The notes under the pieces were generated by a model. The model did not search any database and was not told the origin of the DNA. It saw only the letters and a program-made list of their open reading frames with translations. DNA of 23,146 nucleotides from a virus: IMG/VR virus record IMGVR_UViG_3300048109_000012, positions 1 through 23,146 of that record. One strand, written 5' to 3'. A program made the position numbers and the translations under genes. Positions 6,921 to 14,810 of the stretch are shown piece after piece (positions within the stretch are counted from its first letter, which is position 1; each line of letters begins with the position of its first letter).

Positions 6921-9900
6921 ATGGATAAGAGCGCTTATATTAGAGCCTACAAATCATCCCTGACAGACAAGCAAGTAGAATTACCTACACTAAAGCTAGA
7001 CCCTAAGGATGACTTTGTTATTGACCCTAACGTCACACTCAAGAAGGATGACTTAAAGAAGAACAACTACGTAAACCCTATCCGTGACTACATGGTTGCA
7101 CGTAAGGGCGTAGACTACAATGATGTAGAAGACGATAAACTTGTAGATGACTTTGTAGAACACATGCGTTACTTCAATGCTAACACTGTGTCTACTGCTG
7201 GTGAGGTACGCTTTGTTAGTAAGGCAGATGAAGCTGCTAAGCTCAAAGCTAAGAAAGCTTATCAGATCTATGACCAGTTAGGTAACGTCTTTGTTAATGA
7301 CGGTATCGCTGGTGCTGTAGGTGGTATCTGGGACTACGTTACTGCTGCAGCTACTGACCCTACAAACTACTTGGGTGTACTCACAGGTGGTATTGCTCGT
7401 GCTGGTGCAGGTGGTGTTGCCCTTGGTGGTAAGCAAGTAATCAAGGCTGCTGTACGTAATGCAGGACGTGAAGCCCTAAAGAGTGGTGCTAATAAACAGG
7501 CTGCTCAAGAGGCTGCAAAGAAAGCTGGCATAGAGGCAGCAGATCGTGCATTAACTAAAGGTTACACAAAGACACAGGCTGATAAGATTGCTGCTAAAGT
7601 AGAAGCTAAGATGGCTCTTGAGGGGCCACGCGCTCTAGCTAAACAGTCTATGCTTACTGCACAGGAAGACTTGTTTAAGCAGGCGGGTAAGAGAGCGCTA
7701 AAGCAAACTACTGCGCTTGATGCTAGTGCTGCTATGTTACAAGATGTAATGAACCAGAACGCTAGGCTGGAAGTTAATGCACAGGAATCATACAGTGGAG
7801 CACAAACTGCATTCTCATCCTTACTGGGTGGTGTTGCTGGTGCAGCACAGCTAGGGTTTGGTAAGTTCCGTGGTGCCTCAGGCTATGGTGATGTAGGTGA
7901 TCCTCTTGAACGACTAGCTAACGTATCTATTGAGGAGGCTACACCCTTCCTTAAAGCAGAGGATGCTAAGAGAGCTTCTAAGGAAGTAGTAGATGCTGTC
8001 TCTACATGGGAAGAGAAAGTAGCACGTGGTGCAAGCTTTGATGAGGAGGGTGGTATTACCGCATCACTTATCAAGCACATCATTATTGGCGAAGATGGTA
8101 AGGGTGGTGTAGGTAAGGTTGTGAAGGATATGGGCTACAAGGTAGACCGTAACTTGAAGACAACAGACTTCATCACTAACGTAATACGTTACATGCCTCA
8201 AGAGGATTTAGTAAAAGCTAACTCTCTTATAAAGAAACACACAGGGGTACACCTAGGCGACTACGATGAAGTAGGCGTTAACCTCAGTGATCTTATTGCT
8301 GCTCGTATTAGTGATGCTGGTAAGCAGTTGAACGTGATGTCACAGCTGCGGCGTACCATAGACTCAGGTATTGTTGCTTCTTCTGATGCACTTGAGGCTA
8401 CTATTGAGAATGTAGAAAAGAACACTACGCCTGCACAGAAAAAGGAATACCTCAAGTATACACAGGGCGTGTGGAAACGTTTGCTTGTTTCATCCCCTGC
8501 TACTACAGCGCTTAACATTGCTGGCTATGGTCAGTTTGCTGCAGGTCAGACACTAGCAGATATATTTAATGCTGGTATGTATGGCCTTCAGGGTATAGGT
8601 ACGTCTGTCACTAATAAGGCTGCATCTAAGGAAGCGTTCCGCCGTATGAGAGCGCTTACTACTATTCAAGGGCAGAAGATCCGTAACTTTGCAGATCCAT
8701 ATACAACACGTGAGGCATACCTAAAGCTACTAGAAGAGAACCCTGACATTCAGAAGGCTCTCTTTGAAACGTTTGCTGGCGGTGTAGATGCTACAGCTAA
8801 ACGCCATGGTCTTGACCCTACAAACACAGCCTTTAAAAACATAGAAGCTGTAACAAACGCAGCCAACACCATCACAGGTGTGCGTATTCAGGATACCTTT
8901 ACTAAGTCACAGATGTTTATGGGTGAGTTAGATAAGGCAGTACGTTTTAAACACGGTAAAACCCTCAAGGAAGTTATCAACGGTACAGATGATACGCTTC
9001 TTGATGATGAGGTAATGCAGTCTGCCCTAGATACAACACTCAAGTCTGTGTTCTCTAAGGATTATACGGCTAAGAGTCAGCCGGAGATGGTGCGACAACT
9101 AGCTAATGGTGTTGAAACCTTCTCAAGCATACCTGGCTTAGGTACTATCCTGCCGTTTGGGCGCTTCTTTAATAACGTCCTAGCTACAGCGTACCAGTGG
9201 AACATCCTAGCTGCACCTGAGATGCTCATCAAGTTTGGTCAACGTGCAAAGAGAGGACAGAAGGCAGATCTCTCAGAGATGGAAGCTTTTGCACGTATGA
9301 CTATTGGGACATCTGCGCTGGGCATGGCTGCAGCGTATGACCAAGAGCGCCGTGATAAGGGCTTAGCTTACAATGAGATTGATGTAGGTGGTGGCACTAT
9401 TGTAGATGCTAAGAACACCTACCCATTCTCTGCCTTCCTAGCCGCAGGGCGTATCGTAAATATGATAGCTCGTGATGAGGAAGTACCACCAGAGTTACTG
9501 CAAGAGATGGGTACTCAATTAGCTGTCGGTCAGTTGGCACGTGATGCACAGTTTGGTAACGACATTAACAACCTTATGGACATCCTAGTGAACCAAGAAG
9601 CAGGTGCACGTAAAGCTTCTGCCATGGGCTTAGCTAAGATAGGTGGTAACTTTGTATCAGGTTTCACTAGGCCACTAGACGCTGTTAACAAAGTAGTAGG
9701 CTTTGCTATGGGTACAGACGCAGCTAAGGATGTACGTCAAGCAGATGGCTCTTCCCAAGTCTTTACTCAGTCTGCTACTAAATACGTAGACAATCTGTTT
9801 GAAGTGTTTAGCGATAAGGTAGATGCTGTAACAGGTGATGAGCTACGTGTTGCTACACGTGAGGGGCAGCTATACGATGCCAACCCCTTTGCTCGTGTCT

Positions 9901-10379
9901 TTGGTTTGACTATCAAGCCAGCACGTACTGGTACAGAGAAAGCATACTCTATGGCTGAGATGTTTCCGTGGCAGGCATCAGAGCGTAGCAAGATCCCAGG
10001 TTATGATAGGGCGTTTAACTCTATCATTGCTCCTCTGTTAGAGAGACAAACAAACCAGCTGCTACGTACTAAAGCGTTTCAAGAGGGTAATCTCACACAA
10101 CGCAGGCAGATGCTCAAGACTGTAGTGTCAGATGCTAAGTCACAAGTACGTAAGTATATGAAGGCTGGTGGTGGCGGTAGAGAGAACGCTATGCTGGCAC
10201 TAGTACGTACTGCAGAGGGAAGAGCAAACAAAGAGATCCGTAATGAGGCTAAACGCTTGCTCAAAGAGAGACGTGGTATTGATGCTAGTCCACAGGATAT
10301 GAACTATCAGGAGCTAACCCTGTATATCTCTTACATAGACTACCTAAAGGACATATACGAGGAAGCATCCAGTATATAA
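6921..10379 (+). CDS. Large internal virion (ejection) protein candidate, 1152 aa
   Basis: It is the largest gene of the window and the last of the late block. GAGGAA lies about 8 nt before the ATG. The N-terminal 120 residues are charged (NPIRDYMVARKGVDYNDVED, then FVEHMRYFNANTV). Residues about 120-170 form a Gly/Ala-rich hydrophobic stretch (VFVNDGIAGAVGGIWDYVTA, LGVLTGGIARAGAGG) that could insert into membranes. Residues 175-260 are Ala/Lys-rich helix. The rest is long, helical and soluble, with a second hydrophobic part near residues 510-550. Size, composition and position match the role of T7 gp16-type proteins, which leave the head and span the cell envelope. Unlike T7 gp16 I see no lysozyme domain at its N-terminus; that activity is on the 548-aa protein. 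Proteins with similar N-termini occur in marine phages, from memory. Confidence 0.7.
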   Translation: MDKSAYIRAYKSSLTDKQVELPTLKLDPKDDFVIDPNVTLKKDDLKKNNYVNPIRDYMVARKGVDYNDVEDDKLVDDFVEHMRYFNANTVSTAGEVRFVSKADEAAKLKAKKAYQIYDQLGNVFVNDGIAGAVGGIWDYVTAAATDPTNYLGVLTGGIARAGAGGVALGGKQVIKAAVRNAGREALKSGANKQAAQEAAKKAGIEAADRALTKGYTKTQADKIAAKVEAKMALEGPRALAKQSMLTAQEDLFKQAGKRALKQTTALDASAAMLQDVMNQNARLEVNAQESYSGAQTAFSSLLGGVAGAAQLGFGKFRGASGYGDVGDPLERLANVSIEEATPFLKAEDAKRASKEVVDAVSTWEEKVARGASFDEEGGITASLIKHIIIGEDGKGGVGKVVKDMGYKVDRNLKTTDFITNVIRYMPQEDLVKANSLIKKHTGVHLGDYDEVGVNLSDLIAARISDAGKQLNVMSQLRRTIDSGIVASSDALEATIENVEKNTTPAQKKEYLKYTQGVWKRLLVSSPATTALNIAGYGQFAAGQTLADIFNAGMYGLQGIGTSVTNKAASKEAFRRMRALTTIQGQKIRNFADPYTTREAYLKLLEENPDIQKALFETFAGGVDATAKRHGLDPTNTAFKNIEAVTNAANTITGVRIQDTFTKSQMFMGELDKAVRFKHGKTLKEVINGTDDTLLDDEVMQSALDTTLKSVFSKDYTAKSQPEMVRQLANGVETFSSIPGLGTILPFGRFFNNVLATAYQWNILAAPEMLIKFGQRAKRGQKADLSEMEAFARMTIGTSALGMAAAYDQERRDKGLAYNEIDVGGGTIVDAKNTYPFSAFLAAGRIVNMIARDEEVPPELLQEMGTQLAVGQLARDAQFGNDINNLMDILVNQEAGARKASAMGLAKIGGNFVSGFTRPLDAVNKVVGFAMGTDAAKDVRQADGSSQVFTQSATKYVDNLFEVFSDKVDAVTGDELRVATREGQLYDANPFARVFGLTIKPARTGTEKAYSMAEMFPWQASERSKIPGYDRAFNSIIAPLLERQTNQLLRTKAFQEGNLTQRRQMLKTVVSDAKSQVRKYMKAGGGGRENAMLALVRTAEGRANKEIRNEAKRLLKERRGIDASPQDMNYQELTLYISYIDYLKDIYEEASSI

Positions 10380-10387
10380 AACGAGAG

Positions 10388-10412
10388 AGGGGAGCCACTA
10401 AGCTCCCCTTTT
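10388..10412 (+). terminator. Rho-independent terminator between convergent late and early blocks
   Basis: AGGGGAGC (10388-10395) pairs perfectly with GCTCCCCT (10402-10409) around the six-base loop CACTAA and is followed by TTTTCTTT. It starts 8 bp after the stop of the 1152-aa gene. On the opposite strand the same stem is preceded by the end of the 67-aa gene and followed by a weaker T-containing stretch, so it may stop transcription from both directions. Confidence 0.9.
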
Positions 10413-10414
10413 CT

Positions 10415-10618
10415 TTATTGTGTACCATGTTTCTTAACACAGTGTCTTGCCCATAGTACCGTAGCTATCAGATGCTCTAGTGCTTTGTTCCTCTCGTCAC
10501 TCTGCCATAGATTACTCTTGATGTGATGCTCTAGTGCCTCTGCATGTTGGGCTAACTCATCGTAGAACTTAATGCGTGTGCCTTCTACGTGCGCTTTGGC
10601 TTCTTGTTCTAGTTTCAC
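10415..10618 (-). CDS. Small helical-hairpin protein, 67 aa, last gene of the early block
   Basis: I place the start at the GTG at 10618. It overlaps the phoH stop (GTGA) and follows AAGGAAGG within a few bases. An ATG at 10648 would overlap phoH by 34 nt and lacks a better ribosome-binding site. The product looks like two helices: residues about 2-36 (KLEQEAKAHVEGTRIKFYDE, then LAQHAEALEHHIKSN) and 41-63 (ERNKALEHLIATVLWARHCV). The last motif, R-x2-A-L-x2-L-x2-A-x2-W-A, resembles the C-terminal helix of small phage proteins grouped with Acb2/Tad1, the cyclic-nucleotide sponges. This is only a pattern impression. The gene ends 3 bp from the terminator T-tail. Confidence 0.7.
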   Translation of the reverse strand: MKLEQEAKAHVEGTRIKFYDELAQHAEALEHHIKSNLWQSDERNKALEHLIATVLWARHCVKKHGTQ

Positions 10619-11331
10619 AGACCTTCCTTCATAAATACTTTGACCCACTCTGCACAGATACCACTACGCACAATGTCATCAATACCAAACTCTACTACAG
10701 GTACATCCAGCATGTACTTCTTAGCTAGGTGTATGATCTTAGCTAGACCAGACGTACCCTTCAAGTCAGACTGCTGGATGTCACCATTGAGTACAATAGT
10801 ACTGCCTTCACCTACACGTGTCAACAGCATCTTGATCTCTGGTATGTCGATATTCTGTGCTTCATCTACAATGATAAACGCATTGTCAAAGCTACGCCCA
10901 CGCATGAGTGCCAGTGTAGCCACTTCAATGTTACCATTCTTTACACCTGTATCAACAGCACCACGGCCTAAGTGTTTTACCAGTACGTCTAACACAGGTA
11001 GCGCCCAAGGTTGTGCCTTCTCTTCTAGTGTACCTGGCAGGAACCCAATGTCTTTACCTACAGCTACGTGAGGACGTGTGATAACAATCTTGTCAATCTC
11101 TTTGAGTGTGTACAAGTCTGCTGCACATGTAGCTGTAACGTAAGTTTTACCAGTACCAGCAGGGCCAAGGATAAGCACCTGCTTGCTGTTAGTGATAGCA
11201 TCAATGAGCTTACCTTGATTCTCTGTCTTAGGTAGAATACCAGAGGTAGGCTTAGAAGAGGCTCCCTTGTAGGTTGTCTTCCTTCTTGTGCGTGTCTGCT
11301 TTCTTGGTGGCTCTAACGTGTCCGTGTTCAT
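10615..11331 (-). CDS. phoH: PhoH-like P-loop ATPase, 238 aa
   Basis: Walker A GPAGTGKT at residues 56-63 and Walker B FIIVDEAQN (Asp156, Glu157) are followed by the PhoH signature region LTRVGEGSTIVLNGDIQQSD. Length and order match the PhoH-like domain of E. coli PhoH and the phage PhoH proteins common in marine phages. The family binds ATP and is linked to RNA metabolism; its role in infection is unsettled and a phosphate-starvation function is not shown. The N-terminal 40 residues are basic (KQTRTRRKTTYKG). The first 80 nt overlap the end of the GIY-YIG gene, the longest overlap in this block, and no strong ribosome-binding site precedes the ATG, so expression may depend on coupling to the upstream gene. 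Confidence 0.93.
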   Translation of the reverse strand: MNTDTLEPPRKQTRTRRKTTYKGASSKPTSGILPKTENQGKLIDAITNSKQVLILGPAGTGKTYVTATCAADLYTLKEIDKIVITRPHVAVGKDIGFLPGTLEEKAQPWALPVLDVLVKHLGRGAVDTGVKNGNIEVATLALMRGRSFDNAFIIVDEAQNIDIPEIKMLLTRVGEGSTIVLNGDIQQSDLKGTSGLAKIIHLAKKYMLDVPVVEFGIDDIVRSGICAEWVKVFMKEGL

Positions 11332-11842
11332 TTAAGTTATCCAGTATTGTTATTGCTTGTTCTACTGACAGTTTAAACCACTCACCCTTAGAGTCAGTAG
11401 CCAAAGGCAACGCCCTAGTGTGAGCTTCTTTCTCCGACTTACGCCTATCGTTAGATGCTACGGTATGTTCTAGTACGTAGTCACGGTAGGGGCTACTTGT
11501 CTGGTAGCCACTTAAACGATCCTCTGCATCAATAGCCATACCTATCTTTACCCAGTTAGGCCACGCTCTGTTAGTTATAGCATAAACATAGCCCTCTTTT
11601 ATAGATTCTGCTTTATATGTGCCCTCAAAGGCTGCGTCACTAAAGGTTTTGTACCTGCCCGGCTTATGTAAAGGGTGCTTAACAGATATACGCTTACCGT
11701 TTACATACATTTGATGCTTGGCTTGTTCTGCAGCTTTAGCTATATGGCAAGGAATACATATATAACCATTACATTTCATCCTAGATCTGTACCAGTTTTT
11801 ATCCACCTCTAACTCAACATCACACTTTATACACTTGTTCAT
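11252..11842 (-). CDS. GIY-YIG (T5orf172-type) endonuclease with zinc-finger N-terminus, 196 aa
   Basis: The start is the ATG at 11842, which overlaps the previous stop (TAATG) and follows AAAGGA; a longer frame to 11869 is not needed. Residues 4-32 hold a Cys4 zinc motif (CIKC at 4-7, C24, CIPC at 29-32). Residues 84-101 are GYVYAITN...VKIG, the GIY-YIG core. Arg109 and Glu139 (SEKEAH) sit where the catalytic Arg and Glu of this fold are expected, and GEWFKLSVEQAITIL closes the T5orf172 domain. Such proteins are often free-standing homing endonucleases that spread at the expense of intron- or gene-less relatives. The basic tail (KKADTHKKEDN) overlaps the first 80 nt of phoH, which suggests insertion next to it. 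Confidence 0.8.
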   Translation of the reverse strand: MNKCIKCDVELEVDKNWYRSRMKCNGYICIPCHIAKAAEQAKHQMYVNGKRISVKHPLHKPGRYKTFSDAAFEGTYKAESIKEGYVYAITNRAWPNWVKIGMAIDAEDRLSGYQTSSPYRDYVLEHTVASNDRRKSEKEAHTRALPLATDSKGEWFKLSVEQAITILDNLNEHGHVRATKKADTHKKEDNLQGSLF

Positions 11843-12042
11843 TACGCATCCTTTGATACAGCGGTACACATATGCACTATGGATACTTTATCTTTGAGAT
11901 CCTCAGGCAAGTATTGATACACGGCTGTCATTGCATTAGCTGCCTCATAAAGACAGGCATCATATGTGTTATACAAGTTAGGTGAAGCACGTACTGATGG
12001 TGCCTCACCCGACATGTATGCTATAAGCACAAGCACATACAT
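11842..12042 (-). CDS. Small protein with hydrophobic N-terminus, 66 aa, function unknown
   Basis: The first 10-16 residues (MYVLVLIAYMSGEAPSV) are hydrophobic and then polar, like a short signal peptide or membrane anchor. The remainder (NLYNTYDACLYEAANAMTAV) is helical with two cysteines, Cys30 and Cys59, that could form a disulphide if exported. The start overlaps the stop of the 47-aa gene (TAATG) and the stop overlaps the start of the endonuclease gene, so it lies in a coupled chain. I do not recognise a family. The periplasmic or inner-membrane location is inferred only from the N-terminus. Confidence 0.65.
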   Translation of the reverse strand: MYVLVLIAYMSGEAPSVRASPNLYNTYDACLYEAANAMTAVYQYLPEDLKDKVSIVHMCTAVSKDA

Positions 12043-12185
12043 TATTCTTGTACCGTATCTGACTCTTCGTCAGACAACATCTGTGTAACTTTAGGTTCTG
12101 CATAATCGTATGCTTTACCTGCTACGTCTGTTGTTACTTCTAGTGCTGCTACAGCAAAGAAGAACATTACAAAAAACTCAACCAT
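12042..12185 (-). CDS. Very small membrane-anchored protein, 47 aa
   Basis: ATG at 12185-12183 and TAA at 12044-12042. AAAGGA lies about 8 nt before the ATG, inside the end of the glutaredoxin gene, with which it overlaps by 8 nt. The stop overlaps the next ATG (TAATG). The sequence begins MVEFFVMFFFAVAALEVTTD, one clear transmembrane helix at residues 3-16, followed by a short acidic cytoplasmic or periplasmic tail ending in SDEESDTVQE. Both junctions and the ribosome-binding site support a real gene. Its function is unknown; small membrane proteins in early phage regions often act on the host envelope or on superinfection. Confidence 0.72.
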   Translation of the reverse strand: MVEFFVMFFFAVAALEVTTDVAGKAYDYAEPKVTQMLSDEESDTVQE

Positions 12186-12405
12186 CTAAACGTTCCTTTA
12201 GTTCTGTGTAGCCACCGACATGGTGACCTTCGTTATCCCAGATTTGAGGTACAGTAGTCATACCCGCCTGCTTTAGCAATGTCAATAGCCATCTACTACT
12301 AACTGTATCAACAGAGTAAGACATAAAACCTATGCCTTCCTTTTGTAGTAAAGTCTTTGCCTTATTGCAGAACTCACACTTAGTAGTCCCTAGTATTACG
12401 TACAT
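12178..12405 (-). CDS. grx: Glutaredoxin, 75 aa
   Basis: A dithiol active site CEFC is at residues 10-13, close to the N-terminus after a beta strand (MYVILGTT). The cis-proline motif TTVPQIW and the GGYTEL element that binds glutathione follow in order. Length matches phage glutaredoxins (NrdC/NrdH-like, 70-85 aa). GAGGAG lies about 8 nt before the ATG. It sits two genes downstream of the ribonucleotide reductase, whose C-terminal Cys621/Cys626 pair must be re-reduced each cycle, so the likely role is electron supply to NrdJ. Thioredoxin is the usual donor for class II enzymes, so the exact reductant is inferred. Confidence 0.88.
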   Translation of the reverse strand: MYVILGTTKCEFCNKAKTLLQKEGIGFMSYSVDTVSSRWLLTLLKQAGMTTVPQIWDNEGHHVGGYTELKERLDG

Positions 12406-12580
12406 TACTTCTCCTCTCTAGCTGCTCCAGCAAATGCTCTTGCGCTTCCTGTGACATGATAGGCCACTGCCTTATCTCTGTCATACTGCGGAGGCACCCT
12501 ATGCAAAACCCATCCTCAATGAAACAGATCTTTACACAGGGTGACTCCACCTTACCTACACTAGGTCTACGATCTCGCAT
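12380..12580 (-). CDS. DUF1289-family small cysteine protein, 66 aa
   Basis: SPCVKICFIEDGFCIGCLRS gives the family pattern S-P-C-x3-C-x6-C-x2-C, followed by the conserved MTEIRQW region and a helical tail. DUF1289 proteins are widespread in alpha- and gammaproteobacteria. The four cysteines probably bind a metal or Fe-S cluster, and the function is unknown. The gene overlaps nrdJ by 25 nt and glutaredoxin by 26 nt. The start at 12580 gives a basic leader (MRDRRPSVGK); a GTG about 10 codons further on is also possible. Its place between nrdJ and grx suggests a redox or cobalamin-related helper acquired from a host, which is inference. Confidence 0.85.
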   Translation of the reverse strand: MRDRRPSVGKVESPCVKICFIEDGFCIGCLRSMTEIRQWPIMSQEAQEHLLEQLERRSNVRNTRDY

Positions 12581-14454
12581 GAATCACCGGAGCAAGCCAT
12601 AGTCTGCATGGATACTGTGTTGTCCTCACTCTCGTAGTCGTTAAGCTCTTCCCAGTCAATGCTGTCTGGCATAAGTGCAAGCATCTCTTCATACTCTTCC
12701 TTAGTGCAGTCCTGATAAGGCGCTTGCTGGTAAGTATGATCTGAGTGTGGCAGGAATGATACACCTGACATCTCATCGAAGTGTTCATATACAAATGCAC
12801 CTACAGCCATCCACTCACTGTCACGAACTGAGATAGTTACACTTGGCTTATGCTCACACCAGTGTCGTTGATAGGTGAGCCACAACTCAAGCTGCTCTAC
12901 AGCAGTCATATCATTACGTGTGACAGCCTGCTCAGGAGACTTGACAGGGAAGCTAAACACTACAGTAGAGTCAGGCTTCATGACGCAAGGCTCATTAGGA
13001 ATACCCTGGTCAATCATGAACTGCGTCAGAGGGTCTTTGCTGTCACCACGCACAGTGCGAATGTAATAGGGGCTGTGACGAGCATGAATACCAGAAGCAG
13101 AGTCAACCAACTGTGATACCGTACCGGAAGGTTTAACGCAGCTGATACTAGCAGAAGCAGGGATGCCAAGCAACTCAGCCCACTCAGCGTTAGTAGCCAC
13201 AGCAATGGATCGTAAATGCTCAAGGGTCTTCTCCAGTCCTTTGTTCTTGTTTGTCATAAGAGGGTTATCCATAATGCCTGTCATAGACACACCAAGCAAA
13301 CGCTCTTCTGCTGTGTTGTTCTGCCAGACCTTACGCAGATATGGGAACTTAATCATGGTAGACTGGATCGTACCTAAGATGGTAGCCAGCTTAACCTTAC
13401 GCTCAAGATCCTCAATGGTATCGGTAGCACGTACTACGCACTCCGTTAGGTTACAAAACTGATATGGGCGTAAAATGATTTCAGAACAAGGGTTTGTACC
13501 GAACTCATGGTTAGGATCACGCCGCCCAAACTTAGCTGCTTGCTTCTTAGATGCCTCACGATTGAAGATACCACGCTCACCAGACTTAGACTCAACCAGT
13601 GCAAGCCACTCACGCATGAATGTTTCCATGTCTGGCTTCTCAGTGTAGGATACAGAGTTGTTAGCCAAGGCACGATGACCAGCAGTTTCCCACCACTGTC
13701 CTGACTTAGCGTGACGCATACGGTCATCACTCAGGTTAGACAGAGAGATCATAGCTGAACGTCTCACACCACCTACAACAACGATCTGACCAATGAAGCA
13801 CATCAAGTCATGGCATTCCATAGAGCTAAGCTTACGGCCTTGTGCAGCCTTGAAGGTAGACACAGCAAAGTTAAATAGTTCTACGAGTGGCGCTGGGCCT
13901 GACGCTCTACCGCCAAATGTTTTAAGTCTTGCACCAGCAGGACGTACACGAGAGACATCCCACTTAGGAATCTCACCAGCCCACAGGAGTGCAAGAACTT
14001 GACGGAACCCCTTAGCCCAGCCTTCCTTACTGTCCTTAACGACAACGATAGACTCACTCTCGAACAGCTCAGGCACTTCTGGGAGCTTGCTGATAAACTG
14101 GCGCTCGACACTGAACCCGACACCAGTACCACAGAGGAGGATGTACATAGCCTCATCGAAGGACTTAGGGTCATCTACGGGTAGGTAGCTACAGTTGTAG
14201 CCTGCAGTGTTGTCACGATCAAGCGCTGGGCCAGCTGTCATCATAGCTCTCATAGAAGGCATGATCTCTTGACCTAGGATAGCTTGCTCAATGTCATTGA
14301 TGTAAGAGTTGTCACCTGTCACACGGCGCACTACGTTATCCATGTAGCGGCTTACTGTCTTGCCCCATGACTCACGGCCTTCGCCGTCAAAGTACTTGGC
14401 GTAGCGTGACTTGTGAATGAATGCTTGATAGTCTGTTGGTAGTTGATTGCTCAT
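12556..14454 (-). CDS. nrdJ: Class II adenosylcobalamin-dependent ribonucleoside-triphosphate reductase, 632 aa
   Basis: Reduces ribonucleotides to deoxyribonucleotides with a radical made from coenzyme B12. The key residues line up with the Lactobacillus leichmannii enzyme. Cys88 and Cys334 form the redox pair. NPCSEI places the thiyl Cys323 and Glu325, with Cys323 to Cys334 spaced 11 as in C408/C419. The C-terminal Cys621/Cys626 pair has the same 5-residue spacing as C731/C736. KPSGTVSQLVDSASGIH is the conserved phosphate-binding part. It is about 100 residues shorter than that monomeric enzyme. There is no separate small subunit gene nearby, as expected for class II. The ATG overlaps the mazG-like stop (ATGA). 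It is the hallmark gene of cobaviruses. Confidence 0.94.
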   Translation of the reverse strand: MSNQLPTDYQAFIHKSRYAKYFDGEGRESWGKTVSRYMDNVVRRVTGDNSYINDIEQAILGQEIMPSMRAMMTAGPALDRDNTAGYNCSYLPVDDPKSFDEAMYILLCGTGVGFSVERQFISKLPEVPELFESESIVVVKDSKEGWAKGFRQVLALLWAGEIPKWDVSRVRPAGARLKTFGGRASGPAPLVELFNFAVSTFKAAQGRKLSSMECHDLMCFIGQIVVVGGVRRSAMISLSNLSDDRMRHAKSGQWWETAGHRALANNSVSYTEKPDMETFMREWLALVESKSGERGIFNREASKKQAAKFGRRDPNHEFGTNPCSEIILRPYQFCNLTECVVRATDTIEDLERKVKLATILGTIQSTMIKFPYLRKVWQNNTAEERLLGVSMTGIMDNPLMTNKNKGLEKTLEHLRSIAVATNAEWAELLGIPASASISCVKPSGTVSQLVDSASGIHARHSPYYIRTVRGDSKDPLTQFMIDQGIPNEPCVMKPDSTVVFSFPVKSPEQAVTRNDMTAVEQLELWLTYQRHWCEHKPSVTISVRDSEWMAVGAFVYEHFDEMSGVSFLPHSDHTYQQAPYQDCTKEEYEEMLALMPDSIDWEELNDYESEDNTVSMQTMACSGDSCEIVDLV

Positions 14455-14810
14455 CGGTTGTCACCTGATCCTTTGATAACGCCACGTCTTGCACGGCTGT
14501 TTAGTTTGTCCATATTAGTTTGTATTACCTCTGTGAGGTCACTGTTAAAGTAGTTAGCAAGGGCTGTAACATAGAACACAACGTCACCTAGCTCCTTGAT
14601 AATGTCATCAGATGAGACCTTGGTGTTGTCACGCAGTAGCTTCTTGATCTTCTCAGCCACCTCACCTGCTTCACCTACTAAGCCTAGTGTATTCTCCACT
14701 AAGCGGGTCTCACCTTCTGTTACAATCTTACCCTCTACCCAGTAGGAATAATCCTGCGTGTTAACATCTGCCATAGCAGCAAACGCATCTATATCTTCTT
14801 GTGTAATCAT
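14451..14810 (-). CDS. MazG-like nucleotide pyrophosphohydrolase, 119 aa
   Basis: The MazG metal-binding pattern is clear: ENTLGLVGEAGEVAEKIKKL at about residues 38-57 (E-x2-E helix) and DIIKELGDVVFYVTALAN at about 69-86 (E-x2-D). It is a single short MazG-like domain, like phage forms and MazG-type dNTPases, and not the two-domain E. coli MazG. It would hydrolyse (d)NTPs to monophosphates, possibly clearing odd nucleotides or altering (p)ppGpp, though phage MazG substrates are debated. The start is an ATG whose second to fourth bases form the stop of the 55-aa gene before it. It lies directly upstream of nrdJ, consistent with a nucleotide-pool role. Confidence 0.9.
   Translation of the reverse strand: MITQEDIDAFAAMADVNTQDYSYWVEGKIVTEGETRLVENTLGLVGEAGEVAEKIKKLLRDNTKVSSDDIIKELGDVVFYVTALANYFNSDLTEVIQTNMDKLNSRARRGVIKGSGDNR

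Noticed and set aside
13446-13730. 94-aa and other frames within nrdJ on both strands
   Set aside because: They lie inside a fully conserved enzyme with all catalytic residues in the chosen frame.
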